Source: Bacteroidales bacterium UBA4353 (GTDB lineage: Bacteria > Bacteroidota > Bacteroidia > Bacteroidales > Paludibacteraceae). Taken from it: DNA of 15,139 nucleotides. The stretch spans positions 1-15,139 of the forward strand of contig DGSV01000054.1 of assembly GCA_002394025.1 (NCBI GenBank). The letters are read 5' to 3'. Every line of letters starts with the position of its first letter. Positions within the stretch are counted from its first letter, which is position 1. The position numbers and the translations under genes are program-made. The notes beneath the pieces were generated by a model. The model was not told the DNA's origin. It saw only the letters and a list, made by a program, of their open reading frames with translations, and did no database searches. Positions 13,935 through 15,139 of the stretch are shown here, in pieces.

Positions 13935-14598
13935 TATTTTAGATTCTATTCACTATGCCTTCAAGAGAAGAGCCCTAACGGAGTTATTTTATTATGACTT
14001 ATTAGGGGCAAATGTGACGGCTATTGAGACAGCTATTAATCCTATCTGGAAGAAAATTTCTCAAACATGGCATGAAAATGAAGGTAGTTCTATGTTTGTG
14101 TGCAATTTAGTGGATTACCTCAAGATAGATAATAGCCCTTTTTATCATCCATTAAAGAAAGAACTTGGTAGACCAATCTATGTGTTGGATTGTCGGTACT
14201 TGTGTAAATTTGATGCAATAGGATGGTTAGAAGGAGTCGCAAAACTGCCCTTGTCCCCGAAACCAATTCTTGTGATTGAGAATATCACAGAACTTCCTGA
14301 TGAAGATGTTAATCATGACAATCCACAATATGTCCGGAATATTTTGATGCATAGTTGGAAGAACCTTCAGAATGATTTCTATAATGCACATTCGGGAAAT
14401 AGTTTTAGTATTATTCCTGAAAATTATACCATATTTATCACATGGACTCCGGAAAATCGTCAAAAACTGGATAAAATCTGGAATCCGAGTGATGGCTTTG
14501 CCTGGGTAGGCAATTTGGATGAATACTATCAAAAATTCATGGCAGAGTATAAGGATTGCTCGGTTAACGATCTCAAAAAGCAAAATATAATTAGTTAA
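13915..14598 (+). CDS. Uncharacterised protein, possible AAA/P-loop relic lacking Walker A
   Basis: The product has 227 residues from the first ATG or 222 from the second (13930). I do not recognise the family. The centre holds a strand, DCRYL, followed by KPILVIENITELPDED (116-131), which looks like a Walker B strand with an acidic end. About 50 residues later YTIFITWTPENRQKL (171-185) resembles a sensor-1-type strand. No GxxGxGK(S/T) Walker A motif is present, so if it derives from an AAA-type ATPase it has lost nucleotide binding or its N-terminal half. No signal peptide or membrane segment is seen. The gene is AT-rich, follows a small ORF by 8 bases, and sits between an IS remnant and a repeat-protein gene, which is consistent with horizontal acquisition. 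Confidence 0.55.
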   Translation: MRIYIMSILDSIHYAFKRRALTELFYYDLLGANVTAIETAINPIWKKISQTWHENEGSSMFVCNLVDYLKIDNSPFYHPLKKELGRPIYVLDCRYLCKFDAIGWLEGVAKLPLSPKPILVIENITELPDEDVNHDNPQYVRNILMHSWKNLQNDFYNAHSGNSFSIIPENYTIFITWTPENRQKLDKIWNPSDGFAWVGNLDEYYQKFMAEYKDCSVNDLKKQNIIS

Positions 14599-14630
14599 AA
14601 TGATAATTAAAACAAATGATGTAGAGTAAA

Positions 14631-14697
14631 CCGAAAATCCATAAAAGAGTAGGCAAAAATATTAACATTAAAAACCTTGCGGTGTATAGGTAAACTG
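14631..14697 (+). repeat. Leader segments recurring upstream of accessory genes
   Basis: Two blocks here recur elsewhere. The block at 14631-14656 (ccgaaaatcc, two variable bases, aaaagagtaggcaa) matches 11255-11280 at 24 of 26 positions; both lie 46-50 bases before the start of a gene. The block at 14676-14697 (cttgcgg, gtatag, taaactg with single variable bases between) matches 15075-15096 at 20 of 22. Confidence 0.85.
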
Positions 14698-14706
14698 CAT
14701 ACTATT

Positions 14707-15009
14707 ATGAATATTCTTAAACTTGATGGCGGTAAACTTGAGTTACGAACAGACAGAGGAAGTTATATCCGCACAATTGTGTCCAGTGGTGTCGTAGATG
14801 CTGATTTAAGCAAGAATGGAGATTTGGTCTTAGTAACTTACCTTAATGGCAAAGTGGAATTGCGAAAAGAAAATGGCTCTTACATCAGAACCATTGTTAG
14901 TAGTAATGCCACATCTGCAAGGTGGAATGGAGATGATGTTGCAATTCGGTTAAACAATGGTAAAACTGAATTACGGAAAGAAAACGGCTCATATATCCGT
15001 ACTATTTGA
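14707..15009 (+). CDS. Small repeat protein with three ELRKENGSYIRTI blocks
   Basis: The 100-residue protein consists of three near-identical blocks: GGKLELRTDRGSYIRTIVSS (8-27), NGKVELRKENGSYIRTIVSS (47-66) and NGKTELRKENGSYIRTI (84-100), with periods of 39 and 37 residues. Between them lie DADLSKNGDLVLVTYL and SARWNGDDVAIRLN, which read like strands of a WD40-like or related beta-propeller blade. Three blades alone would not close a propeller, so it would need to oligomerise or act as a fragment. No signal peptide is seen. The ATG at 14707 is preferred over an in-frame TTG at 14677, which lies in the recurring leader block. I recall similar uncharacterised repeat proteins in Bacteroidales but cannot assign a function. 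Confidence 0.6.
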   Translation: MNILKLDGGKLELRTDRGSYIRTIVSSGVVDADLSKNGDLVLVTYLNGKVELRKENGSYIRTIVSSNATSARWNGDDVAIRLNNGKTELRKENGSYIRTI

Positions 15010-15012
15010 AAC

Positions 15013-15049
15013 TTATAGGCAGGAAGCAATAGAAGCTATCTTCCTATAA
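15013..15049. terminator. Possible terminator hairpin after the repeat-protein gene
   Basis: ttatagg (15013-15019) pairs with cctataa (15043-15049) and aag (15024-15026) with ctt (15040-15042), leaving a 4-base bulge. It begins 4 bases after the stop at 15009 and is followed by an AT-rich stretch rather than a pure T tract, so it is a weak candidate. Confidence 0.4.
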
Positions 15050-15139
15050 TTAATTCAATTACAATCTCCAAAATCTTGCGGAGTATAGATAAACTGTCTT
15101 TACCTGGAAATCCGATTGCAAGCGCATCAAAGACTTGCT
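15036..15139 (-). CDS. Possible 3' end of a minus-strand gene (partial)
   Basis: On the minus strand one frame is open from the window edge for about 33 codons, reading QVFDALAIGFPGKDSLSILR and then a hydrophobic helix to TAG at 15036-15038. The amino acid pattern is protein-like, but the stretch is short, overlaps the repeated block at 15075-15096, and its stop falls inside a hairpin. It may equally be non-coding. Confidence 0.22.
   Translation of the reverse strand, partial: QVFDALAIGFPGKDSLSILRKILEIVIELIIGR

Noticed and set aside
14676..14706. 10-codon N-terminal extension of the repeat protein from a TTG
   Set aside because: The segment coincides with a leader block repeated at 15075-15096, where no such protein follows in the window.

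Overview
The window looks like a piece of a Bacteroidales chromosome (Bacteroidota; a Prevotella- or Muribaculaceae-like gut lineage is my inference). The evidence is several promoters of the Bacteroidota sigma-ABfr type (TTTG/ATTG, about 19-20 nt, TAnnTTTG), no clear Shine-Dalgarno sequences, a PorW/SprE-type lipoprotein of the type IX secretion system, a BACON-domain lipoprotein, an A/V-type ATPase subunit E followed by a DUF2764 gene, and an IS982-family transposase remnant.

Core part, positions 1-10711. The window opens with the last codons of a probable glyceraldehyde-3-phosphate dehydrogenase gene and a strong terminator. A roughly 400-base gap follows, ending in a second terminator that has no gene in front of it, and then galactokinase (galK) with its own promoter. 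The gap after galK holds three consecutive perfect hairpins and then fifteen copies of an 8-base tandem repeat that stop 4 bases before the next start codon. A tight same-strand run of five genes follows: a polysaccharide flippase, a CdaA-type diadenylate cyclase (c-di-AMP synthesis), V-ATPase subunit E, DUF2764, and free methionine-(R)-sulfoxide reductase. The V-ATPase operon appears cut short, because the reductase sits where catalytic subunit A would be expected. After a 265-base promoter gap come the PorW/SprE-like TPR lipoprotein and a BACON/FISUMP-like surface lipoprotein 10 bases behind it.

Accessory part, about 10712-15139. It begins with a probable stand-alone structured RNA of about 260 nt (promoter, branched hairpin, long interrupted hairpin, terminator); its family is unresolved but its shape recalls 6S-like RNAs. 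Then come lower-GC, poorly characterised genes: a protein with uracil-DNA-glycosylase-like motifs behind an unusual array of four helically phased GGACCA boxes; a fusion of a Lys/Ala-rich histone H1-like tail with a GIY-YIG-like domain; a C-terminally truncated IS982 transposase on the minus strand; a 38-residue ORF followed by an unrecognised 222-227-residue protein that may be an AAA-type relic; and a 100-residue protein made of three near-identical ELRKENGSYIRTI blocks. Short leader sequences recur at similar distances upstream of different accessory genes. This part reads as a mosaic of acquired genes next to an RNA gene. No complete, recognisable defence or conjugation system can be assigned from the sequence alone.
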